Assembly: GCA_943324545.2 (NCBI GenBank)
Contig: CALPMA020000003.1
Span: 1 to 46,896 of the forward strand
Direction of reading: 5' to 3'
DNA: 46,896 nt
Origin: Chitinophaga pinensis
GTDB lineage: Bacteria; Bacteroidota; Bacteroidia; Flavobacteriales; Flavobacteriaceae
Made by a program: the position numbers and the translations under genes. This document shows positions 1 to 9,185 of this stretch, one piece after another. Positions within the stretch are counted from its first letter, which is position 1; every line of letters begins with the position of its first letter. The notes beneath the pieces were generated by a model that saw only the letters and a list, made by a program, of their open reading frames with translations, searched no databases and was not told the DNA's origin.

Positions 1-53
1 CTTTTTTTATAAAAGTTATCAATTTATCAAATAAACAAATCCACAAATTAAAC

Positions 54-61
54 TAAATTTG
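54..61 (+). promoter_or_regulatory. Bacteroidota-type -7 promoter element (TAAATTTG) just upstream of rlmN
   Basis: Matches TAnnTTTG; the ATG of rlmN is at 66. Confidence 0.6.
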
Positions 62-65
62 CACC

Positions 66-1109
66 ATGCAAATCGAGAAAAAAGACATAAGAGCATTATC
101 AAAAGAGCAGTTGCGTGATTTTTTTGTTGCCCATCAAGACAAAGCCTTTCGTGGAAACCAGGTTTATGAATGGTTGTGGAGCAAAGGCGCACATAGTTTT
201 GACGACATGACTAATGTTTCAAAAGAAACTCGATTGATGTTAGAAAACAATTTTGTTATCAATCATATTAAGGTTGACACAATGCAACGCAGTTCAGATG
301 GAACAGTAAAAAATGCCGTTCGATTGCATGACGGATTGGTGGTAGAAAGTGTTTTAATCCCAACAAATACAAGAACTACCGCTTGTGTTTCTAGTCAAGT
401 AGGTTGTAGTTTAGATTGCAACTTTTGCGCTACAGCAAGATTAAAAAGAATGCGAAATTTGGAACCAGGAGAAATTTATGACCAAGTTATTGCTATTGAT
501 AAAGAAAGTCGTTTGTATTATAACCATCCGCTTTCCAATATTGTTTTTATGGGAATGGGAGAACCGCTCATGAACTATAACAATGTTTTGAAAGCAATTT
601 CTATGATCACTTCTGATGAAGGCCTGGGGATGTCTCCAAAAAGAATCACTCTTTCTACTTCGGGCGTTCCTAAAATGATTAAAAAATTGGCTGATGATGA
701 AGTTAAGTTCAAATTGGCGGTTTCATTGCATTCTGCGATCGATGAAATTCGTTCCCGAATAATGCCATTTTCAGCTAATTTTCCTTTAGCAGATTTGCGT
801 GAAGCATTGGAATATTGGTACACAAAAACAAAAAGTAAAATTACCTACGAATATGTGGTTTGGAAAGGAATTAACGATAATAAAGAATCGGTTGATGCCT
901 TAGTGAAATTCTGTAAATATGTGCCTTGCAAAGTCAATTTAATAGAATACAACCCTATAGATGATGGAGAATTTCAACAAGCATCTGAAGATTCAATTAA
1001 TGCATACATAAAGGCACTTTCCGCTTTTCATATAGTTGCTAAAGTTAGAAGAAGTAGGGGAAAAGATATTGATGCTGCTTGTGGACAATTAGCTAACAAA
1101 GAAGTATAA
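66..1109 (+). CDS. rlmN: 23S rRNA (adenine(2503)-C(2))-methyltransferase RlmN (radical SAM)
   Basis: CxxxCxxC-type motif in SLDCNFCATARLKRMRNLEPGEI; GMGEPLMNY; ITLSTSGVP; C-terminal RRSRGKDIDAACGQL. Confidence 0.97.
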   Translation: MQIEKKDIRALSKEQLRDFFVAHQDKAFRGNQVYEWLWSKGAHSFDDMTNVSKETRLMLENNFVINHIKVDTMQRSSDGTVKNAVRLHDGLVVESVLIPTNTRTTACVSSQVGCSLDCNFCATARLKRMRNLEPGEIYDQVIAIDKESRLYYNHPLSNIVFMGMGEPLMNYNNVLKAISMITSDEGLGMSPKRITLSTSGVPKMIKKLADDEVKFKLAVSLHSAIDEIRSRIMPFSANFPLADLREALEYWYTKTKSKITYEYVVWKGINDNKESVDALVKFCKYVPCKVNLIEYNPIDDGEFQQASEDSINAYIKALSAFHIVAKVRRSRGKDIDAACGQLANKEV

Positions 1110-1140
1110 AAAAAACGTTCAGATTCTGAACGTTTTTTTT
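1109..1140. terminator. Bidirectional hairpin terminator between convergent genes
   Basis: A-run, CGTTCAGA-T-TCTGAACG inverted repeat, T-run. Confidence 0.85.
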
Positions 1141-1159
1141 ATACAATAATTCCTAATTA

Positions 1160-2008
1160 TTAGAATGTAATTGTTACTGGAGTTCCTCCATCAATTGATA
1201 TAGTAGCTACATTATCACAAGTTCCAGTTCCATAATCTAAAACTGCAATGTGGTTTGGTCTAGTAATATTTACTATTCCAGAAACGACTCTGTAATCACA
1301 ATTTAATCTAATTCTAATTGGAGTTGTATTAGAAATAGCATTGGAATGAACATTTCCGTTAGGGAAAGTAGTTGTCCAGTTTCCTGTTACAACATATACG
1401 TTATCAGTCCAAATTAAAGTATCAAATCCCTCAACACACTCTCTAGTTCTAGTTCCAACCCTTGTGAAAACACCCCTAGAATTAGTAAATGTCATATTCA
1501 TATCCATTACGTTAATTGGGTGAACAGCAGCTTGATAAGTAGAAGTTCCAAACGATCTTGTAATTGTTCTATTTCCTTGAACTAAAAAGTCATTATAATA
1601 AAAACCATCAAAAGAATAGGAAATTTCATAATTAGTTCGTGTGTAACTTAAACTTCCACTAACTCTAATAATCCCTCTTAGAATTGCACCATTTGGCATC
1701 GCACATCCAGCAGTTCCAAAATTTATTATTCTAGTCCATCTTGTTGCTGTAAAAGTTCTTGTTACCATTGCACAAGGAGGTAATGAATTAATTTCTGTTG
1801 GCGAAATAGATTTTCCGGTAGGATTTTCTATAAAATACTGATCGTCAATAATATCTGACAAGTCATTGGTAACTTGATCTAATTTTGCATTAGTTTGAAT
1901 ATCAGCTGCAGTAAATGCATTAGCAAGATCATTATTGTCTTTAGTACAACTAGCAAATAAAATAACCGCAAACAATACAGTTAATTTTAGAATTGAATTT
2001 GTTTTCAT
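1160..2008 (-). CDS. Hypothetical lipoprotein
   Basis: Signal peptide with lipobox (VILFASC|TKDNND); no recognised domain. Confidence 0.75.
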   Translation of the reverse strand: MKTNSILKLTVLFAVILFASCTKDNNDLANAFTAADIQTNAKLDQVTNDLSDIIDDQYFIENPTGKSISPTEINSLPPCAMVTRTFTATRWTRIINFGTAGCAMPNGAILRGIIRVSGSLSYTRTNYEISYSFDGFYYNDFLVQGNRTITRSFGTSTYQAAVHPINVMDMNMTFTNSRGVFTRVGTRTRECVEGFDTLIWTDNVYVVTGNWTTTFPNGNVHSNAISNTTPIRIRLNCDYRVVSGIVNITRPNHIAVLDYGTGTCDNVATISIDGGTPVTITF

Positions 2009-2045
2009 ATTATAAAAAATTGAATTTATTTTTTTAAGACTAAAA

Positions 2046-2053
2046 CAAATTTA
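2046..2053 (-). promoter_or_regulatory. -7 promoter element (TAAATTTG on minus strand)
   Basis: CAAATTTA on + strand about 38 nt upstream of the minus-strand start at 2008. Confidence 0.5.
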
Positions 2054-2116
2054 AATAGTTTAATTGTAATAAAAAAATATTTTCAATCCAGTTTCAAAAT
2101 AGTATCTTTGAATCCT

Positions 2117-3094
2117 ATGAATATAATAGCCGAAATAAAAAATCCTATACTATCAGAAATGGATCTTTTCGAAATAAAATTTCGAGAATCGATGGTTTCA
2201 AAAATTGGTTTGCTCAATCGGATTACCTATTATATCGTAAATAGAAAAGGAAAACAAATGCGCCCTATGTTTGTTTTTTTAACCGCAAAGATGCTTTCAA
2301 ATGGCATTGTAAACGAAAGAACCTATCGAGGAGCATCTGTAATAGAACTAATTCATACCGCGACTTTAGTGCACGACGATGTGGTTGATGACAGTAATCA
2401 AAGACGCGGATTTTTCTCCATAAATGCCCTTTGGAAAAATAAAATTGCAGTATTAGTGGGTGATTATTTACTTTCTAAGGGTTTGTTACTTTCTATTGAT
2501 AACGATGATTTTGATTTATTGAAAATTATTTCAGTTGCCGTTCGGGAAATGAGCGAAGGGGAATTACTTCAAATAGAAAAAGCAAGAAGATTGGACATTA
2601 CGGAAGCTATTTATTATGAAATTATTCAAAAGAAAACAGCTACTTTAATAGCTGCTTGCTGTGCACTTGGTGCAAAATCTGTAATCGATGATGAAAATCA
2701 GGTTGAAAATATGAGAAGATTTGGAGAGCTTATTGGAATGGCTTTTCAAATTAAAGACGATCTGTTTGATTATTCAGAAGAGGCAATTGGAAAACCAACA
2801 GGAATTGATATAAAAGAACAAAAAATGACTTTGCCATTAATTCACGTTTTGAATAATTGTACTTCAAATAAAAAAAGTTGGTTGATCAACTCTATTAAGA
2901 ATCATAATAAAGATAAAAAAAGGGTTAAGGAAGTGATTGCATTTGTGAAAAACAGTAACGGACTAGCCTATGCGGAGCAAAAAATGATTGAATTCCAACA
3001 AGAAGCCCTGCAAATAATAGAAAATTATCCGCAATCGGCTTATAAAGATTCTTTGATCATGATGGTCAATTATGTCATTGAAAGAAAAAAGTAA
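2117..3094 (+). CDS. Polyprenyl (all-trans, octaprenyl-like) diphosphate synthase
   Basis: DDVVDDSNQRR first Asp-rich motif, KDDLFDY second motif; ORF track starts at TTG 2108, ATG at 2117 preferred. Confidence 0.93.
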   Translation: MNIIAEIKNPILSEMDLFEIKFRESMVSKIGLLNRITYYIVNRKGKQMRPMFVFLTAKMLSNGIVNERTYRGASVIELIHTATLVHDDVVDDSNQRRGFFSINALWKNKIAVLVGDYLLSKGLLLSIDNDDFDLLKIISVAVREMSEGELLQIEKARRLDITEAIYYEIIQKKTATLIAACCALGAKSVIDDENQVENMRRFGELIGMAFQIKDDLFDYSEEAIGKPTGIDIKEQKMTLPLIHVLNNCTSNKKSWLINSIKNHNKDKKRVKEVIAFVKNSNGLAYAEQKMIEFQQEALQIIENYPQSAYKDSLIMMVNYVIERKK

Positions 3095-3153
3095 TATTAA
3101 ATTACTCAAAAAAATTGGTAACTTTGAGCCTTAACCTTTGAACCTGAATTAAA

Positions 3154-5133
3154 TTGATTTCAAAAGCAACCATAGATACCGTTTTCGAAACTGCTCGTGT
3201 TGAGGAGGTTATTGGTGATTTTGTACAATTGAAACGTGCGGGAAGTAATTTCAAAGGATTAAGTCCCTTTTCAGACGAGCGTTCTCCATCTTTTATGGTG
3301 TCTCCAGTAAAACAAATTTGGAAAGATTTTAGTTCTGGAAAAGGGGGGAATTCGGTTGCTTTTTTAATGGAGCACGAACATTTTACTTATCCAGAAGCCA
3401 TTCGGTATTTGGCTAAAAAGTACAATATCGAAATTGAAGAAACGGTTCAAACAGATGAAGAAAAAGCCAATACTGATGTTCGAGAAAGTATGTACTTGGT
3501 TTCAGAATTTGCCAAAAATTATTTCCAAGATGCCCTTTTAAATACCGAAGAAGGAAAAGCAATAGGATATTCCTATTTTAAAGAAAGAGGTTTTACCAAT
3601 GAAACTATTAAGAAATTTTCCTTGGGTTATTCACCAGAAGCTTGGGATGCATTTACTAAGGAAGCTATAGGGAAAGGTTATAAATTAGAATTTTTAGAAA
3701 GCACTGGATTGACGATTCCACGAGACGATCGACCTTTTGACCGATTTAAAGGACGTGTAATGTTTCCTATTCAAAGTATGTCTGGACGTGTTTTGGGATT
3801 TGGCGGTAGAATATTGACCAATGATAAAAAAGCTGCAAAATATCTTAATTCCCCTGAGAGTGATATTTACCATAAAAGCAAAGTATTATACGGAATATAT
3901 CAAGCGAAACAAGCTATTGCAAAACAAAATAATTGCTTTTTGGTTGAAGGTTACACGGATGTAATTCAATTCAACCAAACGGGAATTGAAAATGTAGTTT
4001 CTTCTTCAGGAACCGCTTTAACGCCTGATCAAATCCGGTTAATTAACAGATTAACCAAAAATGTTACCGTACTTTTTGATGGTGATGCGGCAGGTTTACG
4101 TGCTTCCATTCGAGGAATCGATTTAATTTTGGAAGAGGGTATGAACGTAAGGGTCTGCGAATTTCCCGATGGAGAAGATCCAGATAGTTTTGCTAAGAAA
4201 ACACCCTATGAAGATTTAGTAGTTTATTTAGAAGAAAATGCTAAAGATTTTATTCAGTTCAAAGCCTCTTTATTAATGAAAGATGCCAAGAATGATCCAA
4301 TAAAAAAAGCCGAATTAATTCGAGATATTGTAGCAAGTATTTCAAAAATTCCGGACCGAATTCAACGTGAAATTTACATTCAGGAATGTTCGCGAATAAT
4401 GGATATTTCAGAGCAAGTTTTGTTGAGCACCTTAGCGCAATTAGTTAAAAAAGACATTTCAGATATTGGAAAAAAAATAAAACAAGAGCAAAGATCATTT
4501 GAAATTATAAAGAGTGAATCTGTTAATCAAATTGAGAAAGTTGATGTTTTATATCAATTAGAAAGAACAATAATCAAAATTTTACTTCTTTATGGAAATA
4601 GTAAAGAAGAATTTGAAGATGTTTTGTTAAAAACCAACTCCAACGGTGAGGTTGAAAATACGGTTGAAAAAAAAGAATATTCTGTTTACCAAAGGGTTTA
4701 TCTGAGTTTGCAAGAAGACGAAGTTGAATTGGCAAATGCACTTTTCAAAGCTATTTACAACAATTTGGTAAATTATTTTAATCAGAATGAGACTTTTAAT
4801 ATTGAACATTATTTAATGCAATTACCACAAGAGTTTGCTCAAGAAGTAACCGACATTCTAATGGAAGATGAAAAATTAGCACTTCATGATTGGGGCGGTC
4901 AGAATATATTTGTGAAACAAAAAAACGAATCCATAAGCCAATACGTTTCAGAAACTATTTTAACTATGAGATGGTATTTAGTAGATAAAATCATCGAAGA
5001 ATTAAAAGGATCGATTTTGCCAGATCCCTCTGAAGATAATTCAGAAACTATGTCTTTAGCAATGGATTACTCTAAGCTCATTAATTCTTTTTCTTTGAAA
5101 TTAGGAAGAGTTATGTCCAGATATAACAATTAA
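3154..5133 (+). CDS. dnaG: DNA primase DnaG (TTG start)
   Basis: Zinc-binding-like N-terminus (FKGLSPFSDERSPSF), TOPRIM motif (FLVEGYTDVIQ, LFDGDAAG). Confidence 0.95.
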   Translation: MISKATIDTVFETARVEEVIGDFVQLKRAGSNFKGLSPFSDERSPSFMVSPVKQIWKDFSSGKGGNSVAFLMEHEHFTYPEAIRYLAKKYNIEIEETVQTDEEKANTDVRESMYLVSEFAKNYFQDALLNTEEGKAIGYSYFKERGFTNETIKKFSLGYSPEAWDAFTKEAIGKGYKLEFLESTGLTIPRDDRPFDRFKGRVMFPIQSMSGRVLGFGGRILTNDKKAAKYLNSPESDIYHKSKVLYGIYQAKQAIAKQNNCFLVEGYTDVIQFNQTGIENVVSSSGTALTPDQIRLINRLTKNVTVLFDGDAAGLRASIRGIDLILEEGMNVRVCEFPDGEDPDSFAKKTPYEDLVVYLEENAKDFIQFKASLLMKDAKNDPIKKAELIRDIVASISKIPDRIQREIYIQECSRIMDISEQVLLSTLAQLVKKDISDIGKKIKQEQRSFEIIKSESVNQIEKVDVLYQLERTIIKILLLYGNSKEEFEDVLLKTNSNGEVENTVEKKEYSVYQRVYLSLQEDEVELANALFKAIYNNLVNYFNQNETFNIEHYLMQLPQEFAQEVTDILMEDEKLALHDWGGQNIFVKQKNESISQYVSETILTMRWYLVDKIIEELKGSILPDPSEDNSETMSLAMDYSKLINSFSLKLGRVMSRYNN

Positions 5134-5152
5134 AAATAAAAATATAAAGCAT

Positions 5153-5184
5153 AAAAAAACCTGTTCAATACGAACAGGTTTTTT
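5153..5184. terminator. Bidirectional hairpin terminator
   Basis: AAAAAACCTGTTC-AATAC-GAACAGGTTTTTT between convergent CDSs. Confidence 0.9.
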
Positions 5185-5201
5185 ATTTTATTAAATGGTG
5201 A

Positions 5202-7055
5202 TTAATTCACTATTAATTTTTTTGTTGCTGTTTTTTCACCTTCAGTAATTTTAACAATATAGATACCGCTATTTAAATGAGCAATATTAATGGTACTATT
5301 TGAAGTTGTTGTCTTAATAACTTCTTTCCCTAAAACATCAAATAACGAAACAGTTCTTTCAGCATTTAAATTAGATTCAATATGCAAAACTCCATTAGAT
5401 ACTGGATTTGGATATACTTTTAATCCAGCAATTTCGTTGTTTTGTGTTTGAAGTGTAACAGAAAAATCGGCAGCATTTCTAGGAATAAATTGTGGAGTTA
5501 ACACAGGAGGATTAGCCGAAGAAACAAAATCATATCCTAAGGCTGTAATATTAAATGCTCCAGTAGGAATAGTTGCTCCAATGTAATTTGCTTCATTAAA
5601 TCCAGTTCTTAATACTCCGTTAGTAGTTCCGTCAAATACATTATAATTAGTACCAGTTGCAAATGCTTGCCCAGCAGTTAATGGAGTTACAGTTGTAGCG
5701 CCTGTTGCAATAGTACCTGTAATTGTGATATTATTAAAGCTAATTAATTCACTTTCGTAAGTATTTACATTTGCATTTAGCGCACCAATAGTAATGTTCT
5801 GAGCTGTAAGTGCATTTCCAGATGAAACTACAGTTTGGTTTTGTAAAGGAACCAATTCTAAAATACCATTGTAATCAATTAATTGACCAGACACATTGTT
5901 CATGCTATCTCCAACCGCAAAAGGGGTTGTTATTTTTCCAGCGCTATCATCTATCAATATACCTCCTGTACTATCTTGAATGAATTTTTGATTTCTTGTG
6001 GTTGCAACTAAAACAGTTCCTGCAGGAGTACGAACGTGTGAAACTACTGCTGTTCCGGTTAATGTATAGTAAGAGTTCAAAGTACCAGCTCTTAAAGTAG
6101 CAATATTTGTTACGTTGGTTAATCCAGCTATTGTAAATTGAGTTGTTGCACTTGCAGCAGGAGATAGAGGAGCGTGAGCATTATCAACTAAAGTAACTAC
6201 AACTGTGTGACTTCCTACTGTTAATCCGTTCAAAACAATTGGTGCAGTGTCGTATTTCATAACTGTTGCTCCGCCATCCACAGTATAGTGAATGTGACCA
6301 GTTCCGCTTCCATTGGCTACTGTAAAGTTAGATACAGAAACATTTACGGTAACGCTTGTAGTTAAAGGATTGTAAATGGTTGTATTAACAGGAGAGGTAA
6401 TTGCAATGGATGGTGCAGTAGAACAAACACTTATAGCGGTTGACGAGTTTCTTGGAGTTGGAGTAGCAACGATGAAATCAGTTGGGTTATTATTAGAATC
6501 TGTACAACCATTATTAAGTCTTAATGCTGAAGTAGTAGCAGAAATTACTGCACCGGTTGGACCGGTTCCTTCGTAACCTGTTGGTGTAGTTCCAAAACCA
6601 ACTTTATCTACTACTTGAGAATCAACTGGATTTGCACCAGTAACAAAAGTAGTTGAATTAGCTAAAACTACTTTTCCAGTAGATCCACTTATTGCAATTC
6701 CTGTTGCAGGAGTACTCGAAGAACTTATCCCATTTAAATCTGGGGTTGGTAAAGCAATTCCAACAGCGGCATTTGTAGCTTCTTGTATCAAATAGTACTG
6801 ACCCGGTTGAAGTGTAACATTTGGAAGATCTGTTTTGGAAGTCCAAGCAGTACCAGTAGCTGACGTATATTGTACAGACCACCCTGTTAAATTCTGCGGA
6901 GCAGTCCCTCTGTTAAACAATTCAATAAAATCGTGGGAATATGTAGCTCCAACATTACCTCCTCCGCCATATACTTGGCTAATTACGACTTGCGCATTAG
7001 AGGTGAATCCAATAAAAAGAAAAAAGATTGAAGTAAATAAGTAAATTTTTTTCAT
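5202..7055 (-). CDS. Secreted protein with lamin-tail-like domain and T9SS type A C-terminal sorting domain
   Basis: Signal peptide; VVISQVYGGGGNVGATYSHDFIELFNRGTAPQNLTGWSVQY (LTD-like); C-terminal KVYPNPVSNGVLHIES...GIYIVKITEGEKTATKKLIVN. Confidence 0.88.
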   Translation of the reverse strand: MKKIYLFTSIFFLFIGFTSNAQVVISQVYGGGGNVGATYSHDFIELFNRGTAPQNLTGWSVQYTSATGTAWTSKTDLPNVTLQPGQYYLIQEATNAAVGIALPTPDLNGISSSSTPATGIAISGSTGKVVLANSTTFVTGANPVDSQVVDKVGFGTTPTGYEGTGPTGAVISATTSALRLNNGCTDSNNNPTDFIVATPTPRNSSTAISVCSTAPSIAITSPVNTTIYNPLTTSVTVNVSVSNFTVANGSGTGHIHYTVDGGATVMKYDTAPIVLNGLTVGSHTVVVTLVDNAHAPLSPAASATTQFTIAGLTNVTNIATLRAGTLNSYYTLTGTAVVSHVRTPAGTVLVATTRNQKFIQDSTGGILIDDSAGKITTPFAVGDSMNNVSGQLIDYNGILELVPLQNQTVVSSGNALTAQNITIGALNANVNTYESELISFNNITITGTIATGATTVTPLTAGQAFATGTNYNVFDGTTNGVLRTGFNEANYIGATIPTGAFNITALGYDFVSSANPPVLTPQFIPRNAADFSVTLQTQNNEIAGLKVYPNPVSNGVLHIESNLNAERTVSLFDVLGKEVIKTTTSNSTINIAHLNSGIYIVKITEGEKTATKKLIVN

Positions 7056-7083
7056 AATTTTTAATTTAATTTAAAATAGTACA

Positions 7084-7091
7084 CAAAGATA
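7084..7091 (-). promoter_or_regulatory. -7 promoter element (TATCTTTG on minus strand)
   Basis: CAAAGATA on + strand upstream of start at 7055. Confidence 0.5.
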
Positions 7092-7165
7092 AGAGGTAAT
7101 CTGAACATTAATATCATATACAATGTAAATATTACATTAAATAATAAATGGGTAAATTAAGATAA

Positions 7166-7501
7166 CTATTTGACTATAAGTTTTCTAGTTGCAGTAGCTT
7201 CTCCTTCTTTGATTTTGATGATATAAACACCTGGAGATAATACAGAAATATTTAACTCTCTGGAGTTTAATATTGTTTGAAGGACTTTTTTTCCTAAAAC
7301 ATCAAAAATGGTGATTTCTTTGTCTAAGGATAATTTGGATGTAATGTAAATTTTACCATTGCTTACAGGGTTTGGATAGAAATTCAAGCCTTCAATTGAA
7401 GTTTCTTGATTTCTAGCTTGCATCTTACTATCTTGCGCTTTAGCGGTATAAGAACTTAGTAGAAATGCTGTTAAAGCAATATAAAAGTAATTTTTTAGCA
7501 T
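7166..7501 (-). CDS. Short secreted protein consisting almost only of a T9SS type A sorting domain
   Basis: MLKNYFYIALTAFLLSSYTAKAQ signal peptide, then FYPNPVSNGKIYITS...GVYIIKIKEGEATATRKLIVK; ORF track start at 7546, internal ATG at 7501 preferred. Confidence 0.8.
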   Translation of the reverse strand: MLKNYFYIALTAFLLSSYTAKAQDSKMQARNQETSIEGLNFYPNPVSNGKIYITSKLSLDKEITIFDVLGKKVLQTILNSRELNISVLSPGVYIIKIKEGEATATRKLIVK

Positions 7502-7593
7502 TAATAAAATTTTTGTAAAGGTAGCGTTTTTATATAAAAAGTACAAAGTTTAACAAAATTAAAAGATTTTAACAAATTCTTTTCCAAATATTG

Positions 7594-8223
7594 TTACTTG
7601 CCATTATAGGATGTCATCGTAATTTCTAAACCAGCTAAGCCAAATGATTTTATAATTTCAGACGCTATTTCTAGTCGCTCTGGAAGCTTTATTTTTTCAT
7701 CGTCATCCCAATTTGCTAAAACATAATCAACCTGTTTTCCTTTTTTAAAGGCATCGCTAATTCCAAATCTAAATCGGGCATATTCTTGAGTATTTAAAAC
7801 TTGGGTAGTATTTTTCAATCCATTATGTCCGCCATCACTTCCCTTGGATCTAATTCTAATGGTGCCAAAAGGCAAATTCAAATCGTCAGTAATTATTAAA
7901 ACCCTGTCCAAAGAAATTTTTTCTTTATCCATCCAATATTGTACAGCCTTCCCACTCAAATTCATATAGGTATTTGGCTTTAACAGGATGAAAGTTTTTC
8001 CTTTAATTTTTATTTCTGCAACCGCCCCTAATTTCAAATTATCAAAACGTGCATCTTCTTTATTTGCAATAAAATCGAGTACTTTAAAACCTATATTGTG
8101 CCTAGTATTGACATATTCAGCGCCAATATTTCCAAGACCAACTATTAAAAACTTATTCATATCAACTAATTTGTCCGATGTTTTTTCTCTATTTAATAAA
8201 TTATTTAACCATTTTATCATCAT
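7594..8223 (-). CDS. pth: Peptidyl-tRNA hydrolase (true start probably internal, near MNKFLIVGLGN)
   Basis: FLIVGLGNIGAEYVNTRHNIGF; LLKPNTYMNLSGKAV; GSDGGHNGLKN. Confidence 0.95.
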   Translation of the reverse strand: MMIKWLNNLLNREKTSDKLVDMNKFLIVGLGNIGAEYVNTRHNIGFKVLDFIANKEDARFDNLKLGAVAEIKIKGKTFILLKPNTYMNLSGKAVQYWMDKEKISLDRVLIITDDLNLPFGTIRIRSKGSDGGHNGLKNTTQVLNTQEYARFRFGISDAFKKGKQVDYVLANWDDDEKIKLPERLEIASEIIKSFGLAGLEITMTSYNGK

Positions 8224-8234
8224 GCTAAAGTAGT

Positions 8235-9041
8235 CTATTTAAACTCTTTCGGAATCAAGCACACCGGAATTGGATTCATTTTGTGCTGATTTGCCGTATT
8301 TAATCTTTTATATATTGAAAACGCTTCTTGTTTTCTGCCTGAAAAATCAGCTGCGGTTTTATCATTATTATCCTCATTCATAGCCCATTCTAGTTCATCG
8401 TAACTAGCGCCAAGTTGTTCTTCATCGGTTCTTGCATCGCCAAAAAGCCCGTCTGAAGGTGCTGCAATCAATATAGAATTTGGAATTTGTAAATAATGAC
8501 CCAAGGCAAAAACATCCGACTTCATTAAATTGGCAATCGGACTTAAATCAACTCCCCCATCACCATATTTTGTATAAAAACCAACTCCAAAATCTTCTAC
8601 TTTATTTCCAGTTCCAGCAACTAAAAAGCCATTAATCCCTGCGTGATAATACAAAGTGGTCATTCTCAGTCTCGCTCTGGTGTTTGCTAAAGCAAGCTGT
8701 TTTTTATTTTCATTCTCTCCAGTTGGAACTAATTTCACAAAATCGTCAAAAACCGAAGTCAAATTGGTGATAGCACTTTGAACATTTGAAAATCTATTTT
8801 TCAGCTGCTCTATATGTTCTTTTCCCCTATTTACGTGACTTTCATTTTGATGAATCGGCATTTCAACACACAAAGTTGGCAATCCCGTTTGAGCACACAA
8901 TGTAGAAGTTACTGCCGAATCTACTCCGCCCGAAATACCTATCACAAAGCCATTGGTTTTTGAATCAATTGCATACTCTTTTAACCAATTAACAATATGT
9001 TGGCTCACTTTTTCAACTTGAATTGTACTTTTTTTAGACAT
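8235..9041 (-). CDS. nadE: NAD(+) synthase, short ammonia-dependent type
   Basis: GISGGVDSAV PP-loop; VAGTGNKVEDFGVGFYTKYGDGGVDLSPIANLMK. Confidence 0.95.
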   Translation of the reverse strand: MSKKSTIQVEKVSQHIVNWLKEYAIDSKTNGFVIGISGGVDSAVTSTLCAQTGLPTLCVEMPIHQNESHVNRGKEHIEQLKNRFSNVQSAITNLTSVFDDFVKLVPTGENENKKQLALANTRARLRMTTLYYHAGINGFLVAGTGNKVEDFGVGFYTKYGDGGVDLSPIANLMKSDVFALGHYLQIPNSILIAAPSDGLFGDARTDEEQLGASYDELEWAMNEDNNDKTAADFSGRKQEAFSIYKRLNTANQHKMNPIPVCLIPKEFK

Positions 9042-9070
9042 TTTTTGTTATTAATTATGGATCTGCAATG

Positions 9071-9086
9071 TATATTTGCAAAAATA
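9071..9086. promoter_or_regulatory. Back-to-back divergent -7 elements: TATATTTG (+) and TATTTTTG (-)
   Basis: Sequence TATATTTGCAAAAATA between divergent nadE (-) and gldB (+). Confidence 0.55.
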
Positions 9087-9096
9087 ATAATTATTT

Positions 9097-9171
9097 AGAG
9101 CTATTTCCTGCTTTCCGTTGCAATCTTTTTTTTCGTGCCTCAAAAAAAGGATTTACACTTCATTCAGGGCT
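9097..9171. repeat. Intergenic repeat-like, hairpin-forming element
   Basis: TAGAGCT...CTTTTTTTT-CGTGCCTC-AAAAAAAGG...AGGGCTA; noncoding, structured, resembles recurrent Flavobacterium intergenic sequences from memory. Confidence 0.45.
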
Positions 9172-9185
9172 AAAAAATAAATACT

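Noticed and set aside
3119-3157. Non-ATG start of dnaG (TTG) as a possible truncation
   Set aside because: TTG gives the expected primase N-terminus (MISKATIDTVFETARVEEVIGDFVQLKRAG) and a TAACTTTG -7 element sits upstream; mraZ, murE and murC also use TTG/GTG here.
6376-7044. Small ORFs (66, 74 and 69 aa) overlapping the LTD/T9SS gene
   Set aside because: Overlap a coherent 617-aa CDS; arise from its repetitive Thr/Val/Gly composition.
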